Positions 43,536 to 53,441 of a stretch of 64,000 bases of DNA are shown one piece after another. The DNA lies in contig CAIQHG010000083.1 of the NCBI GenBank assembly GCA_903871545.1, positions 1 to 64,000 of the forward strand. Direction: 5' to 3'. A model generated the notes under the pieces. The model was not told where the DNA came from, did no database searches, and worked only from the letters and a program-made list of their open reading frames with translations. The stretch's first letter is position 1. Each line of letters opens with the position of its first letter. The translations under genes and the position numbers were made by a program. The DNA is from an uncultured Burkholderiales bacterium (GTDB lineage: Bacteria; Pseudomonadota; Gammaproteobacteria; Burkholderiales; Burkholderiaceae_C).

Positions 43536-43674
43536 GAAAGTTTCTCCAATGATTAAATGTGAGAGTTGAATAAAATGATGAAGTAAAAGGGCTGGCTTTT
43601 GAAGGGTGAGGAATCGTTTACGAGCGGACATTTTTATGGTGATTTCTTGATTGTTTTGTTATCATTTTTTAAAG

Positions 43675-44592
43675 TTAAGCGCGAACATCCATTGAAGAGC
43701 GGAGTCCGTCGCTGACCATGTTGAAGCAAATACTGGTGAGGAAGATGCAAAACCCGGGCAATATTGTGATCAATGGTTGTGTGTAAATTGCGGTGCGAAG
43801 GGTGTTGAGCATTAACCCCCACTCCGCCTCTGGCGGTTTGGTGCCTAGTCCCAGAAAAGACAGGCCTGCAGCAAGAATCATTGATACGCTGACCAAACTG
43901 GTTGCATAGACGAAGATGGGTCCAAGCACATTGGGCAACACATGGACCCGAATGATGGTGAAGTTGTCCGCGCCGCTTGCCCGTGCGGCTTCCACATAAT
44001 CGAGCTCTCGCACCCCTGTCGTCGCAGACTCGGATACGCGGATGAGGGGAGGTATAAAGACGATTGTGAGAGATAAGATGACGTTAATAATTCCCCCTCC
44101 CAATGCGCCGCTGATTGCTACTGCAAGTAACACAGATGGAAAGGCGAAGAACACATCGGTGACCCGCATGATCATTGTGTTAATCCATCCGCCCTGAAAG
44201 CCTGCGACAACGCCCAGCAATCCCCCCAGACAAAAGGCAATAACGACAGGCGTGATACCCAAAAACCAAGAGACTCGCCCGCCGTACAAAAGACGAGTCA
44301 ACATGTCTCTTCCTAATTCATCGGTTCCGAGCACGAAACCCTCATAACCAACCGGTTTTAAGCGACTCATCATATCCCCTTCAAATGGATCTTGTGAGCT
44401 CAGGAGCGGGCCAATGAGGATGGCCAAAAGCATCGCAAAGAGGACTCCGCAAAAAAAGAGGGTAGTCTTATCACGCATGAGTCTTTTTGCAACCCCTTGC
44501 CAATATCCCGTGCTCTTGTTTGTATTTACAGCCTCGTTGACAAGAGCCTGTCCCTGTGCTTTTGCGGCGAATTTAGTTGCTGTGTTGTTCAT
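43675..44592 (-). CDS. Dpp-type ABC permease (DppC-like)
   Basis: 305 residues. The N-terminal cytoplasmic stretch and first helix are followed by the OppC_N region (IGPLLSSQDPFEGDMMSRLKP, EGFVLGTDELGRDMLTRLLYG). Five or six helices and the EAA loop (YVEAARASGADNFTIIRVHVLPNVLGPI) complete it. It overlaps the DppB-like gene by four bases and is separated from the receptor gene by about 140 bases. Confidence 0.93.
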   Translation of the reverse strand: MNNTATKFAAKAQGQALVNEAVNTNKSTGYWQGVAKRLMRDKTTLFFCGVLFAMLLAILIGPLLSSQDPFEGDMMSRLKPVGYEGFVLGTDELGRDMLTRLLYGGRVSWFLGITPVVIAFCLGGLLGVVAGFQGGWINTMIMRVTDVFFAFPSVLLAVAISGALGGGIINVILSLTIVFIPPLIRVSESATTGVRELDYVEAARASGADNFTIIRVHVLPNVLGPIFVYATSLVSVSMILAAGLSFLGLGTKPPEAEWGLMLNTLRTAIYTQPLITILPGFCIFLTSICFNMVSDGLRSSMDVRA

Positions 44593-45539
44593 GTGCGTTT
44601 GATCCTAGGGTCTAGAGTGGTTTGGATCAAGTCGACAATGAGGTTAAGGGAGACAAAAAGTAATGCAAGAGCTAGGATTGTTCCCTGCAGCATTGGTATA
44701 TCGCGTTGGAAAATGGCGTTGTTGAGCAGTAACCCAGTCCCAGGCCAACTAAAAACGGTTTCTACAAGAATGGAACCCCCCATTAAGTAGCCGAGTTGAA
44801 GGCCCATTACAGCAGAGGCACTCGGCGCTACATTCTTTAGCACGTGAGTAAATATATTGCGTTTGAGTAAGCCCTTACCTCTTAGTGTTGTAATGAAATC
44901 TTGATTAAGCACTTCAACAACGATCCCGCGCACGGTGCGAGTGATGATGCCCATTGGAATTGCAGACAGCGTTGCCGCCGGTAGGATAAGAAACTGCACG
45001 TGCTCCCAGTCCCATACCCAAGCCGTGCCACCAGGCCCTGCGCCCATGGCTGGCAAGAGATTTAGTATTACAGCAAAAATCACAACCAATACCATCCCAA
45101 GCCAATAATGAGGCAAAGACACCCCAGTAACTGCCAATGTGACTAGAGTGCGGTCAATCCAGGTGCCGCGAAACGCAGCAGCAACACCGCCGAAGATGGA
45201 ACCCAGAAAAAACCCAATCGTTGCAGCCACAACAGATAGTCTTAAGGTGTTGCGAATGGCGTTCGTGAGTTCCTCCCAAACAGAGCGGCCTGACACCAAC
45301 GAGTGTCCCAAATCCCCTTGCGCAACATGCGCTAGCCAGATGCTGAATTGGATGGGCAAAGGTTTATTTAGTCCGTATTCGTGCTTAAGTTGAATAACCA
45401 CATCAAGTGGTGCATCAGGTGGAGCAATCGCGCTGATGGGGTCACCCGGTGCGATGTGTACGAGCATGAAACATATCAAACTTACCCCTAGCGCGATTGG
45501 GACCGTGTAGAGGATACGTCGCAACAGATAAATAATCAC
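44589..45539 (-). CDS. Dpp-type ABC permease (DppB-like)
   Basis: 316 residues with six membrane helices. The DppB start MIIYLLRRILYTVPIALGVSLICF and the motif LVHIAPGDPISAI are present, as is the EAA loop near LRGKGLLKRNIFTHVLKNVA. It forms the import channel with the DppC-like protein. Confidence 0.93.
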   Translation of the reverse strand: MIIYLLRRILYTVPIALGVSLICFMLVHIAPGDPISAIAPPDAPLDVVIQLKHEYGLNKPLPIQFSIWLAHVAQGDLGHSLVSGRSVWEELTNAIRNTLRLSVVAATIGFFLGSIFGGVAAAFRGTWIDRTLVTLAVTGVSLPHYWLGMVLVVIFAVILNLLPAMGAGPGGTAWVWDWEHVQFLILPAATLSAIPMGIITRTVRGIVVEVLNQDFITTLRGKGLLKRNIFTHVLKNVAPSASAVMGLQLGYLMGGSILVETVFSWPGTGLLLNNAIFQRDIPMLQGTILALALLFVSLNLIVDLIQTTLDPRIKRT

Positions 45540-45567
45540 AAAAGAGTACTCATTCTAAATTTATAAG

Positions 45568-46551
45568 CTATAGCGCATCCGCTAAAAGCACGCATCGTGC
45601 GGCGCGATCGGGATAGGGACGCTTGGTGTGGGGCATCTCACTCAAACACTGGGAATTTACTTTTGAGCACCTAGGTGCAAAGGCACAGCCCTTAGGCAGG
45701 TGTTCTAAATTAGGGGGCGCACCAGGAATTGTTATGAGTCGCTTTCCTCTCATGCCTGGATTTACCGTAGCCCCAAGTAGACCTTGAGTGTAAGGATGAA
45801 GGGGGTTTTGCATGAGCGCGCGAGTTGGTCCCTCCTCAATGAAGCGACCTGCATACATAACCGCTATACGGTCAGCGATTTCCCCTGCAACCCCGAGATC
45901 GTGGGTAACAAAGATGACACCCATACCTAACTCTTTTTGTAATTTACGCAGCAATAAAAGTATTTGTATCTGCACAGTCGCGTCCAGTGCCGTTGTGGGT
46001 TCATCGGCTAAAAGCAGTTTAGGTTTACAAGCTAAGGCGATTGCGATCATGGCTCTTTGTCTAAGCCCTCCTGACATCTCAAAGGGGTAGGCGTTTAGAC
46101 GTTGTTTGGCGGAAGGGATCTGTACAAGCTCTAGTAGATCAAGCGCTCGTTTGTCAGCCTGTGCGCGGCTAACGCCCTCGTGGCGAACAATGGTTTCCGC
46201 GATTTGAAGGCCTATTTTGAAAACGGGGTCTAAAGCTGTCATCGGTTCTTGGAAGATCATGGATACGACCCGTCCGCGCATATTGCAGAGTTCTCTCTCA
46301 GACGCATTAATCAAGTCTTGGCCATTAACTCGCAAAGTACCTGTGATGACTGTTTTATGTGAGGGATTAAGACGCATGAGTGAGCGAAGCATGACTGATT
46401 TGCCCGAGCCGCTCTCACCGAGTACGCAAAGTGTCTCTTGCTGATGAAGCTCGAAATCAATTCCGTTGACCGCGTGAACTGTTGCATCCTTGGAGACAAA
46501 GTGCACATTAAGGTCTTTGACTTGAACTAAGGGATCTAAAGTTTTATTCAT
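45568..46551 (-). CDS. Dpp-type ABC ATP-binding protein (DppD-like)
   Basis: 327 residues: Walker A GESGSGKSVM, signature EMSGGLRQRAMIAIAL, Walker B LLLADEPTTALD, switch THDLGVA. The C-terminal oligopeptide ATPase extension has the Cys-rich GCAFAPRCSKVNSQC, which in DppD-type proteins can hold a [4Fe-4S] cluster. Its start overlaps the DppF-like stop by four bases. Confidence 0.94.
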   Translation of the reverse strand: MNKTLDPLVQVKDLNVHFVSKDATVHAVNGIDFELHQQETLCVLGESGSGKSVMLRSLMRLNPSHKTVITGTLRVNGQDLINASERELCNMRGRVVSMIFQEPMTALDPVFKIGLQIAETIVRHEGVSRAQADKRALDLLELVQIPSAKQRLNAYPFEMSGGLRQRAMIAIALACKPKLLLADEPTTALDATVQIQILLLLRKLQKELGMGVIFVTHDLGVAGEIADRIAVMYAGRFIEEGPTRALMQNPLHPYTQGLLGATVNPGMRGKRLITIPGAPPNLEHLPKGCAFAPRCSKVNSQCLSEMPHTKRPYPDRAARCVLLADAL

Positions 46552-47615
46552 GCCGCTATGCTCACGAGAGGCGCAGATGATAGGCCAAGCGATTGGCTAT
46601 GCCCATTGCTTTGTCCGGCCATCAAACAGGCTGCATGGTGTCCCTGGCCTAAGGCATTCATTGCGGGAGGCGATTTTGCGCAAATGGGCTCTGCATATTT
46701 ACACCGAGTACGAAAATGACACCCCGATGGTGGGTTGATTGGATTGGGTGGATCCCCCATCAGCGGGGGCTCAGTTCGCCTAAGATCTGGATCCGTTGAG
46801 GGGCGACTTGCAAGTAAGGCAGCTGTATAAGGGTGAGCGGCGCTTGTGTAGATGGAGTCCACTGGTCCAATCTCTACCACACGGCCCATATACATCACAA
46901 GCACACGGTCGGACATATGTTGCACGACATTCAAATCGTGGCTAATGAAGAGATAGCTCAGCCCGTACTCCGTTTTTAAATCAACGAGTAAATTGAGCAC
47001 CTGGGCTTGCACAGATTTATCAAGCGCAGACACGGGCTCGTCAAGAATGAGAAGACGCGGCCTTAGTGCGAGGGCTCGGGCAATATTGATCCTTTGGCGC
47101 TGTCCGCCTGAGAGCTCGTGGGGGTACCTACAGCCAAACTGATCCGGATTAAGTCCAACATTTGAAAGTAACTCATGAGCAGCTTTGGTTGCAGTGGGTT
47201 GATCAACTCCATGAACACGTGGACCAAAAGCAATCAACTCCTCAATGGTCATCCTTGGATTCAAGGATGAGTAACTGTCTTGAAAAACCATCTGCACTTG
47301 CCGCCGGTATTCCTTCAATGGCAAAGCGCGCGAGCCAACAGTCTGGCCATCAAAAAGGATTTCCCCAGCAGTTGGCTGCGTGAGAGCCATTATGAGGCGC
47401 GATGTGGTTGACTTACCGCATCCAGATTCACCAACAATACCGAGAGTTTCTCCTTTGAGCACATCAAAGCTTACTCCAGAGACCGCTTGGACTCTACCGG
47501 GACTGCGACCCAACAAACTACCCTTAAGTGGAAACTCCTTTATCAAGTCTTTTACGGTTAGTAAGGACTGTGCGGGTCCTCCTTGATCTGGTATGGGCTG
47601 AAGTGTTGCGGACAT
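46548..47615 (-). CDS. Dpp-type ABC ATP-binding protein (DppF-like)
   Basis: 355 residues: Walker A GESGCGKST, signature ELSGGQRQRINIARAL, Walker B LLILDEPVSALD, switch SHDLNVV. The C-terminal extension contains GCHFRTRCKYAEPIC. It is the first gene of the operon, about 119 bases after the predicted sigma-54 start. An ATPase-first order (F-D-B-C-A) is less common than receptor-first. Confidence 0.94.
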   Translation of the reverse strand: MSATLQPIPDQGGPAQSLLTVKDLIKEFPLKGSLLGRSPGRVQAVSGVSFDVLKGETLGIVGESGCGKSTTSRLIMALTQPTAGEILFDGQTVGSRALPLKEYRRQVQMVFQDSYSSLNPRMTIEELIAFGPRVHGVDQPTATKAAHELLSNVGLNPDQFGCRYPHELSGGQRQRINIARALALRPRLLILDEPVSALDKSVQAQVLNLLVDLKTEYGLSYLFISHDLNVVQHMSDRVLVMYMGRVVEIGPVDSIYTSAAHPYTAALLASRPSTDPDLRRTEPPLMGDPPNPINPPSGCHFRTRCKYAEPICAKSPPAMNALGQGHHAACLMAGQSNGHSQSLGLSSAPLVSIAA

Positions 47616-47744
47616 GCTGTTGTTAATTCAACTATAAATAAAAAATATTGGCAACGGAAGTAGTAAATTCGAAGACCAAGCAAATCACTATCCCAACGAT
47701 AGGATTATTAATGGGTACCCAGTAAAGTCAGTTACAAGAACTTT

Positions 47745-47760
47745 TGCAAGATGTATGCCA
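47745..47760 (-). promoter_or_regulatory. Sigma-54 promoter of the Dpp-amidase(-nasT) operon
   Basis: On the minus strand TGGCATACATCTTGCA matches TGGCAYRNNNNTTGCW at all 16 positions with exact GG-N10-GC spacing. The predicted start is near 47734. Confidence 0.83.
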
Positions 47761-47826
47761 CAACCTTTTGCTCGGCCTATGTTCAATAACCGTTTAAATT
47801 CAATAAAAATCTACATTTACGCTTTG

Positions 47827-47871
47827 TTTTGGTGCGAAGTTTTGCAAAAGTAGATGCACCTAAATGTTGCG
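47827..47871. promoter_or_regulatory. NtrC-like half-sites upstream of the Dpp operon promoter
   Basis: TTTTGGTGCG (47827-47836) and TGCACCTAAATGTTGCG (47855-47871, a perfect left half and a degenerate right half) lie about 95-135 bases upstream of the predicted start. Confidence 0.5.
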
Positions 47872-48393
47872 TGCCAATTTATGAGCCCCTGCGCAAAATC
47901 CGTTCATTTACGAAGGAAATGTAAGGTGGCTTTGATTCGTATTTTTAATTTCTAGCGCTGTTTGGGGAGATACATGTAAGCGGTGGAAATATAACGCGTA
48001 TCCAATTGGAGTCAACTAGCAACAAGCTCTCATCATCTTGTGCGGCGAAATAAATTCTTATGAAGAAAATTAATTGTTCGCTTACGTTGAAATCTATTGC
48101 GTTTTTTTAATTCTTGAGGTGTGGTCCAACTCCCACATCGGCGATTTTTGTTGCTCGTTGCGAGGAAATTTTCAAACTCCAGCCTTTTAAACCCCTTCCT
48201 TATCATTTGGCAATGTAGAACTGATTAGTTCACTGGATGTCAATATATATCTCTACATCTTAGTAGAATTTAAACAATAGATGGCTGCCTTTTTTTGGGC
48301 ACCCCCATCCTAAACATCCTCTTCTAAATTTCTTTAACTAACAAAAGAAATAGGGAAGAGGACGCACTCTAAGAGTGAGTGCAAACGCCTCGT

Positions 48394-49371
48394 TTATTTA
48401 GGTGCCTGTGTTGTCATGGTGATATTTTCAGGGCGTACTTTTTTCAGTAAATCTGAATAAATATAGTTGCTGTAATTTAAGGGCGCCTTCAATTTCTTTT
48501 GCTGTGCAAGTAAATCTTCAGCCACTTTTATCGTTGCAACTGACCTGTCATTGAGTACCACTTCGTATTCAACTTTAGGCATGAGTTCGGTGGTAAGTTC
48601 AATGGGCATTTTTAAGAATTTAGAAACCATCTTCGCTGCTGCCGGTCTATCTTTGTTGATTAAATCATTGGCCTCAACGAGTGAGCGCATGAAGTTCTCC
48701 GCAGTTTCGCGGTTAGACTCAATCCAACTCTTGTTCATATAAATGAAGTTGATGTTGTTTAAGATACCATCCGCGTCCTGTAGGATCTTTGTGCCCTTGA
48801 TGGCAAACAAAGTGCGTGTGGGCCATGGTTCCCAAACGGAGAACGCATCAATGTCTCCTCGCTCAATGGCTGCGAGCATCTCGGGAGCTTCAACGTCAAC
48901 TATTTTGTAGTCAGCGGCTTTGAGATTTTTTTTCTCAAGCAAGCGACTCCAAAAAAGCTCACTCGCCGTTCCCTTAGCAATACCTATTTTTTTCCCTTTA
49001 AGCCCTTCTAAGTCATTAATATTTTTCCCCAAAATAGACATCCACCGCTTTAGGTAGGTGCCGTCTGCAACCACCACAACGTTGTTGTCCAAGTTGTGAT
49101 TGATGACTCCGGCCATATCGCTTCCGTAAGCCGCCTGGACTTGGTTGTTAATTAAAAAGGGCACCATTGCAGACCCTGAAGGACCCGTATTTATGGAAAC
49201 GTCTAGCCCGTTTTTGGCGAAGATGCCGGCCTCTTTGGCTACATAAAACTGTGAGAAGGCGGGATCTACCCCAGTTGCAATCGTCATTTTCACCAGAGTC
49301 TGCGCGCCAAGGGGCGCGGAGCTAAAGGCAAAAGCAACACACAAAACCCAAAAAAACTTTATTCTAAACAT
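48394..49371 (-). CDS. ABC transporter substrate-binding protein, taurine/nitrate type
   Basis: 325 residues from the ATG at 49371, preceded by AAGGA seven bases upstream; the ATG at 49389 lacks such a site. A signal peptide ends LGAQ. The NMT1/SsuA-like domain begins VKMTIATGVDPAFSQFYVAKEAGIF and contains ERGDIDAFSVWEPWPTRT, the typical SsuA/TauA ligand region. It is the last gene of its operon, about 90 bases after the permease. The ligand is unknown. Confidence 0.92.
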   Translation of the reverse strand: MFRIKFFWVLCVAFAFSSAPLGAQTLVKMTIATGVDPAFSQFYVAKEAGIFAKNGLDVSINTGPSGSAMVPFLINNQVQAAYGSDMAGVINHNLDNNVVVVADGTYLKRWMSILGKNINDLEGLKGKKIGIAKGTASELFWSRLLEKKNLKAADYKIVDVEAPEMLAAIERGDIDAFSVWEPWPTRTLFAIKGTKILQDADGILNNINFIYMNKSWIESNRETAENFMRSLVEANDLINKDRPAAAKMVSKFLKMPIELTTELMPKVEYEVVLNDRSVATIKVAEDLLAQQKKLKAPLNYSNYIYSDLLKKVRPENITMTTQAPK

Positions 49372-49464
49372 ATGAAAATCCTTAATCATTTTTATTAAAA
49401 AAACTATCCCTCAAACTCTCTGCTACCTAATCAGACTCAAAAAACATACAGACAGGTAAAGAAA

Positions 49465-50226
49465 TCAAATAGCCGTTGAAAACCGCTTGGCAAATACATT
49501 AATCGCCCACCTAAAGAGCTTGTCTGTCCCAAACCCGAGCAGTCCTAAAACTACCAAGGCAACAAAAATATCATCGACTAGCATGTACATTCGCGAGTCC
49601 CAGATCATTTTGCCTAAGCCTGAGTTGGCCGCGACGAGCTCGGCGGCAATGATCGTCACGAAGGAGTTCCCCATCGCCAGACGCATACCTGTCAAAATGT
49701 AGGGGATGGTTGCGGGTAGGGCAATAAAACAAAACAGCTGCAAGCGGTTCGCACCAAGCGACTGAGCAGCGCGGATCTTGTTGGGCGCAACAGCGGCCAC
49801 GCCTGCTGATGTGTTCAGTATGACTGTGAAAAGAGTCGTGTAAATAATCAGGAAAATCTTGGATCCCTCCCCAATCCCAAACCAAATGACCGCTACGGTG
49901 ATGAGCGCTGTGGGCGGGATGAAACGGAAGAACTCGGTATAGGGCTCAAGAATTCTGCGTGCAAGAGGGAAAGAGCCAATGATGAGTCCAAGCGGCACTC
50001 CAATGAGCGTACCAAAAAAGAAGCCCGACAAAATTCGACTCAAACTCACGATCACATTCTCTCCCAAAGATCCGTCTTGCGCCAACTCAATCGCTTTTGA
50101 TAGAACACGTAGCGGTGGGGGAAATAGCACAGAGCTGAGTATCCAAGTTGAGGCCACATGCCAAATAACAAAGAGGCTTACAAAACCAATAAGGTAGCCA
50201 GATAGGACGTCAAGGCGGTTTTTCAT
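49465..50226 (-). CDS. ABC transporter permease, taurine/nitrate type
   Basis: 253 residues with about six helices. The segments SSVLFPPPLRVLSKAIELAQDG, GTLIGVPLGLIIGSFPLAR and EFFRFIPPTALITVAVIWFG place it with SsuC/TauC-type permeases. The EAA loop is around AAQSLGANRLQLFCFIALPATIPYIL. It overlaps the ATPase gene by four bases. Confidence 0.92.
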   Translation of the reverse strand: MKNRLDVLSGYLIGFVSLFVIWHVASTWILSSVLFPPPLRVLSKAIELAQDGSLGENVIVSLSRILSGFFFGTLIGVPLGLIIGSFPLARRILEPYTEFFRFIPPTALITVAVIWFGIGEGSKIFLIIYTTLFTVILNTSAGVAAVAPNKIRAAQSLGANRLQLFCFIALPATIPYILTGMRLAMGNSFVTIIAAELVAANSGLGKMIWDSRMYMLVDDIFVALVVLGLLGFGTDKLFRWAINVFAKRFSTAI

Positions 50227-51029
50227 TGAAGGCTCCCTGTTGGTAAGGCTTGTCTTTTTAAAGCAATTGCAACCTCATCTCTAATGAGTGAGTGCACGTG
50301 TCTGTAAACGTCAACAAAACGGTCATGGGTGCGGTCCCGCTCCTCAGGCAGTAAATCTATATCCACTAAGCCCTTAAGCTTGGAGCCTGGTCCAGCGTGC
50401 ATCACACCAATTTTGGTTGAAAGTACGATCGCCTCATCAATGTCGTGGGTTATAAAGAAAACAGTCTTACCCGTGGCGCGCCATATGTTGATGAGCTCCG
50501 TTTGCATCTCAGTCCTGGTGTGCGCGTCAAGGGCTGCGAAGGGCTCATCCATCAGGAGCATCTGCGGCTCGTTGGCCAGCACCCTAGCGATCTGTATGCG
50601 TTGCTTCATTCCGCCAGAGAGCTCCGAGGGGTACTTGTTCTCTTGCCCCTGTAGTCCCACCAAGGCAAGATAGTAACGCGCTTTTTCTGAACGCTCTTTG
50701 CGGGCCATTCCCCGCATTCGCAGACCAAATTCGATGTTGCCCAACGCCGTCAACCAACCGCAAAGGGAATCATCTCCTTGGAATACAACCCCTCTATCAA
50801 CCCCAGGGCCACGAATGGTATTGCCCGCAATGCGTATCTCACCAGACGTTGCTTGCTCAAACCCTGCGATCATGTTGAGCACAGTCGTCTTGCCGCAGCC
50901 ACTGGTTCCAAGCAGACAAAAGAAGTCACCGGACTCAATGTCGAGCGAGAAATCTTTAACTGCGTGGTAATCTGCCCCTTTGAGGGACTTATAAACCTTA
51001 CTCACACCGGCCAACTTAACTAACGCCAC
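50223..51029 (-). CDS. ABC transporter ATP-binding protein, taurine/nitrate type
   Basis: 268 residues: Walker A GTSGCGKTT, signature ELSGGMKQRIQIARVL, Walker B MLLMDEPFAALD, switch THDIDEA. It is more like TauB/SsuB than the two paralogous ATPases at 11262 and 55221. The upstream genes on the same strand are an alpha/beta hydrolase and a CoA-transferase, 80 bases away, probably one transcription unit. Confidence 0.94.
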   Translation of the reverse strand: MALVKLAGVSKVYKSLKGADYHAVKDFSLDIESGDFFCLLGTSGCGKTTVLNMIAGFEQATSGEIRIAGNTIRGPGVDRGVVFQGDDSLCGWLTALGNIEFGLRMRGMARKERSEKARYYLALVGLQGQENKYPSELSGGMKQRIQIARVLANEPQMLLMDEPFAALDAHTRTEMQTELINIWRATGKTVFFITHDIDEAIVLSTKIGVMHAGPGSKLKGLVDIDLLPEERDRTHDRFVDVYRHVHSLIRDEVAIALKRQALPTGSLQ

Positions 51030-51110
51030 ATCAATCTCCTAATAAAAACACGGATTAAAGAGGGCTCTTTAAAACTCTCTTTGTCTTTTAAACTGAGTCA
51101 ACAATTTAAA

Positions 51111-52025
51111 CTATTTACTAAATCCCAAAATACCCGACTGCTCGGAGCGGGGGTCACGCATTGCATATCTACCGGACAAGACGGAGAAGTAAAAATCCAT
51201 CAAATGTCGGTTAAAGACATCGGGGTCTTCTATGTTGTTGGTGTGGCCCGCTCTTGGGAGCACGACAAGGCAGGCGCTGGGTATGCTTTTTTTCATCAAA
51301 AGCGAAGGCTCTAAACAGGGGCCGTCCTCATCTCCGGTGAGAATAAGGGTGGGTACTTGAATGGTCTTCATTCCCTCTACCAGCTCCCAAAGTGAGGGGC
51401 GCATTTTTTGAACCCCTCTGAGCGTATTGGCAGATCCGAGCGGGTTGTGCTCGGCCATTTGCTGGGCAAACTCATTCCAACCTCTGGGGTCTTTGTTAAT
51501 GAACTGCACGCGTGTAGGTCCCATCGTGTATTTCTTGGCGGCCTCCACAGGACCTACAGAGTCAAAAAGAGCGGCAGCCGCTTCGACCTCGTTTTTAAAG
51601 TCTAAGCTCTTGTTGGGCTCAGCGCCGTAACCACACCCTGCGATCACTAGGGAGAGGGCGCGATTGGAGTGATAAATCCCCATGTGCAGGGTTGCAAATC
51701 CACCCATCGATAGACCCACAATATGTGCTTTTTCAATTTTTAAGTGATCCAGTAAACACACAATATCTTTGACTGCGCGTTCTTGTGAATAATCTTTGGG
51801 TAAGGGGGGAACATCGGAGGGGAGGTATCCGCGCGCTGAGAAAGTGATGCAGCGAAAGTAACGAGAGAAAAACCGCAACTGGGGCTCCCAACTCCTCCAA
51901 TCCCCAGCAAACTCGTGAACAAATAAGAGGGGTTGCCCGTGCCCGACTTCCTCATAGTAGAGACTCACGCCGTCGTCGGTTTTCGCAAAGGTCATTTTAG
52001 CTTGAGTAGACTCTGGTGTTGTCAT
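51111..52025 (-). CDS. Alpha/beta hydrolase
   Basis: 304 residues from the ATG at 52025, with AGGAA six bases upstream; the longer frame overlaps the CoA-transferase gene. Motifs: VHEFAGDWRSW (oxyanion region, usually HG-x-x-G), nucleophile elbow GLSMGG, acid in TGDEDGPC, and catalytic His in AGHTNNI. The group includes 3-oxoadipate enol-lactonase-like and C-C or amide hydrolases. Between a CoA-transferase and an ABC importer it is probably catabolic. Confidence 0.87.
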   Translation of the reverse strand: MTTPESTQAKMTFAKTDDGVSLYYEEVGHGQPLLFVHEFAGDWRSWEPQLRFFSRYFRCITFSARGYLPSDVPPLPKDYSQERAVKDIVCLLDHLKIEKAHIVGLSMGGFATLHMGIYHSNRALSLVIAGCGYGAEPNKSLDFKNEVEAAAALFDSVGPVEAAKKYTMGPTRVQFINKDPRGWNEFAQQMAEHNPLGSANTLRGVQKMRPSLWELVEGMKTIQVPTLILTGDEDGPCLEPSLLMKKSIPSACLVVLPRAGHTNNIEDPDVFNRHLMDFYFSVLSGRYAMRDPRSEQSGILGFSK

Positions 52026-52071
52026 TTCTAGTTCCTGAAAAAAGGGGGTAGGTGTTTTTGAATGCTTTTTG

Positions 52072-53289
52072 TCAAACGATTTTTTGCTCAATGAGCTTTT
52101 TGATTTCATCAGTCGAGTAACCTATCTCTGCCAAAACGTCTCGCAAATGCTCACCAAGCGCAGGTGCAACACGTGTGATTTGAGCTGGAGTTCTGGACAA
52201 TTTAACGCCCTGGCTTAGAAGAGTTACTTCACCAAGCTCGGGGTGATCCACTTTTGTGCTCATGTGCTGGGACATCACCTGTGGATCATTGAAGACATCG
52301 CGAACGTTATAAATGGGTCCGCAAGGGACGCCGTACTCATTCAACCGGTTGACCCAGTAATCCTTTGTTTTGGATTTGAAAATACCGCTCAGCACGGCGT
52401 TTAATTCTTTTCTGTGAATGACGCGGTCTTTTTCGAACGTGAAACGTGCATCGTCTTTTAGCTCCTTGACTCCAAGCGCTTCACAAAACTTCAGCCACAT
52501 TGGCTCTCCCGTACAGGCCACATTCATGTACCCATCACTGCAGGCATAGCAAGAGGTGGGCATGCTTGTGGGGTGATCGTTTCCCACTTGCTCGGGAACT
52601 TGGCCGGTCATTAAGTACTTGGCGGCCTGGAAATCCATAAGGGAGACACCTGCTTGGACAAGCGAGCTTTGAACCCATTGACCTTTACCGGAGACTTCGC
52701 GCTCTAGGAGTGCTGTCAAAATCCCCATCGCACTCATGAACCCAGCGGTGATATCTGTGACTGCTGCCCCCGCCCGCATGGGACCCGAGCCGGGCTCTCC
52801 CGTGACGGACATGAGTCCGCTCATTCCTTGCGCGGTTTGATCAAATAGGGGTCTTTTCCTGTAGGGCCCGTCTTGCCCAAAGCCAGAGATAGAGGCCAAA
52901 ATAATTTTAGGATTAATTGCGCTGAGGACTGGGTAATCGATTTTTAAACGCTCTTTCACATCAGGCCTAAAATTTTCCACCACAACGTCTGCAGTTGCCA
53001 CTAATTTATAAAATATATTGCGCGCCTCCTCCGTCTTTAAGTCCAAAGTGATCGACCTGGTGTTGCGGTGCAGATTTTGCATATCAAAGCCTAAGCGCCC
53101 GCCAGCCATTAGCATGCCCTCTCCTAGGTGCAGGGGGGACTCGATGCGGATGACATCGGCACCAAAATCAGCAAACTGCTTTACGCATGTAGGTCCAGCC
53201 CTTGCACGAGTTAGGTCTAAAACTCGAAATCTGGAGAGGGCACCAAGTTTGGCAGCGGAATGTGTGTTGGACTGATCGGAGGGAGTCAT
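52072..53289 (-). CDS. Class III CoA-transferase (CaiB/BaiF family)
   Basis: 405 residues matching the family: LSRFRVLDLTRARAGPTC at the N-terminus, GADVIRIESP, NLHRNTRSITLDL, and the catalytic Asp179 in AAVTDITAGFMSAMG. It moves CoA between carboxylic acids, activating a substrate for breakdown. It is the first gene of a putative operon with the alpha/beta hydrolase and ABC transporter. No promoter is obvious upstream. Confidence 0.92.
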   Translation of the reverse strand: MTPSDQSNTHSAAKLGALSRFRVLDLTRARAGPTCVKQFADFGADVIRIESPLHLGEGMLMAGGRLGFDMQNLHRNTRSITLDLKTEEARNIFYKLVATADVVVENFRPDVKERLKIDYPVLSAINPKIILASISGFGQDGPYRKRPLFDQTAQGMSGLMSVTGEPGSGPMRAGAAVTDITAGFMSAMGILTALLEREVSGKGQWVQSSLVQAGVSLMDFQAAKYLMTGQVPEQVGNDHPTSMPTSCYACSDGYMNVACTGEPMWLKFCEALGVKELKDDARFTFEKDRVIHRKELNAVLSGIFKSKTKDYWVNRLNEYGVPCGPIYNVRDVFNDPQVMSQHMSTKVDHPELGEVTLLSQGVKLSRTPAQITRVAPALGEHLRDVLAEIGYSTDEIKKLIEQKIV

Positions 53290-53441
53290 TGGGGTACTAA
53301 AAATTTGAATTTAATGTTTAAGGTTGATTAGGAGCAGAGTAAGAATAGATCAAGATCAAAGCAAGAGTAGAACACTAAAAATAATTGAAGTGGGTGTCAA
53401 GAATTAGGGCTTAGGGGATAGCGTTACAGGGCTGTAAAAGA

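Larger units (their letters stand above)
47616..48393. other. Long intergenic region (778 bases) holding the Dpp operon promoter
   Basis: No convincing gene is seen. It contains the sigma-54 element at 47745-47760 and NtrC-like half-sites around 47827-47871. A dyad GCACTC...GAGTGC (48364-48382) lies just past the stop of the next receptor gene, without a T-run. Confidence 0.6.
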
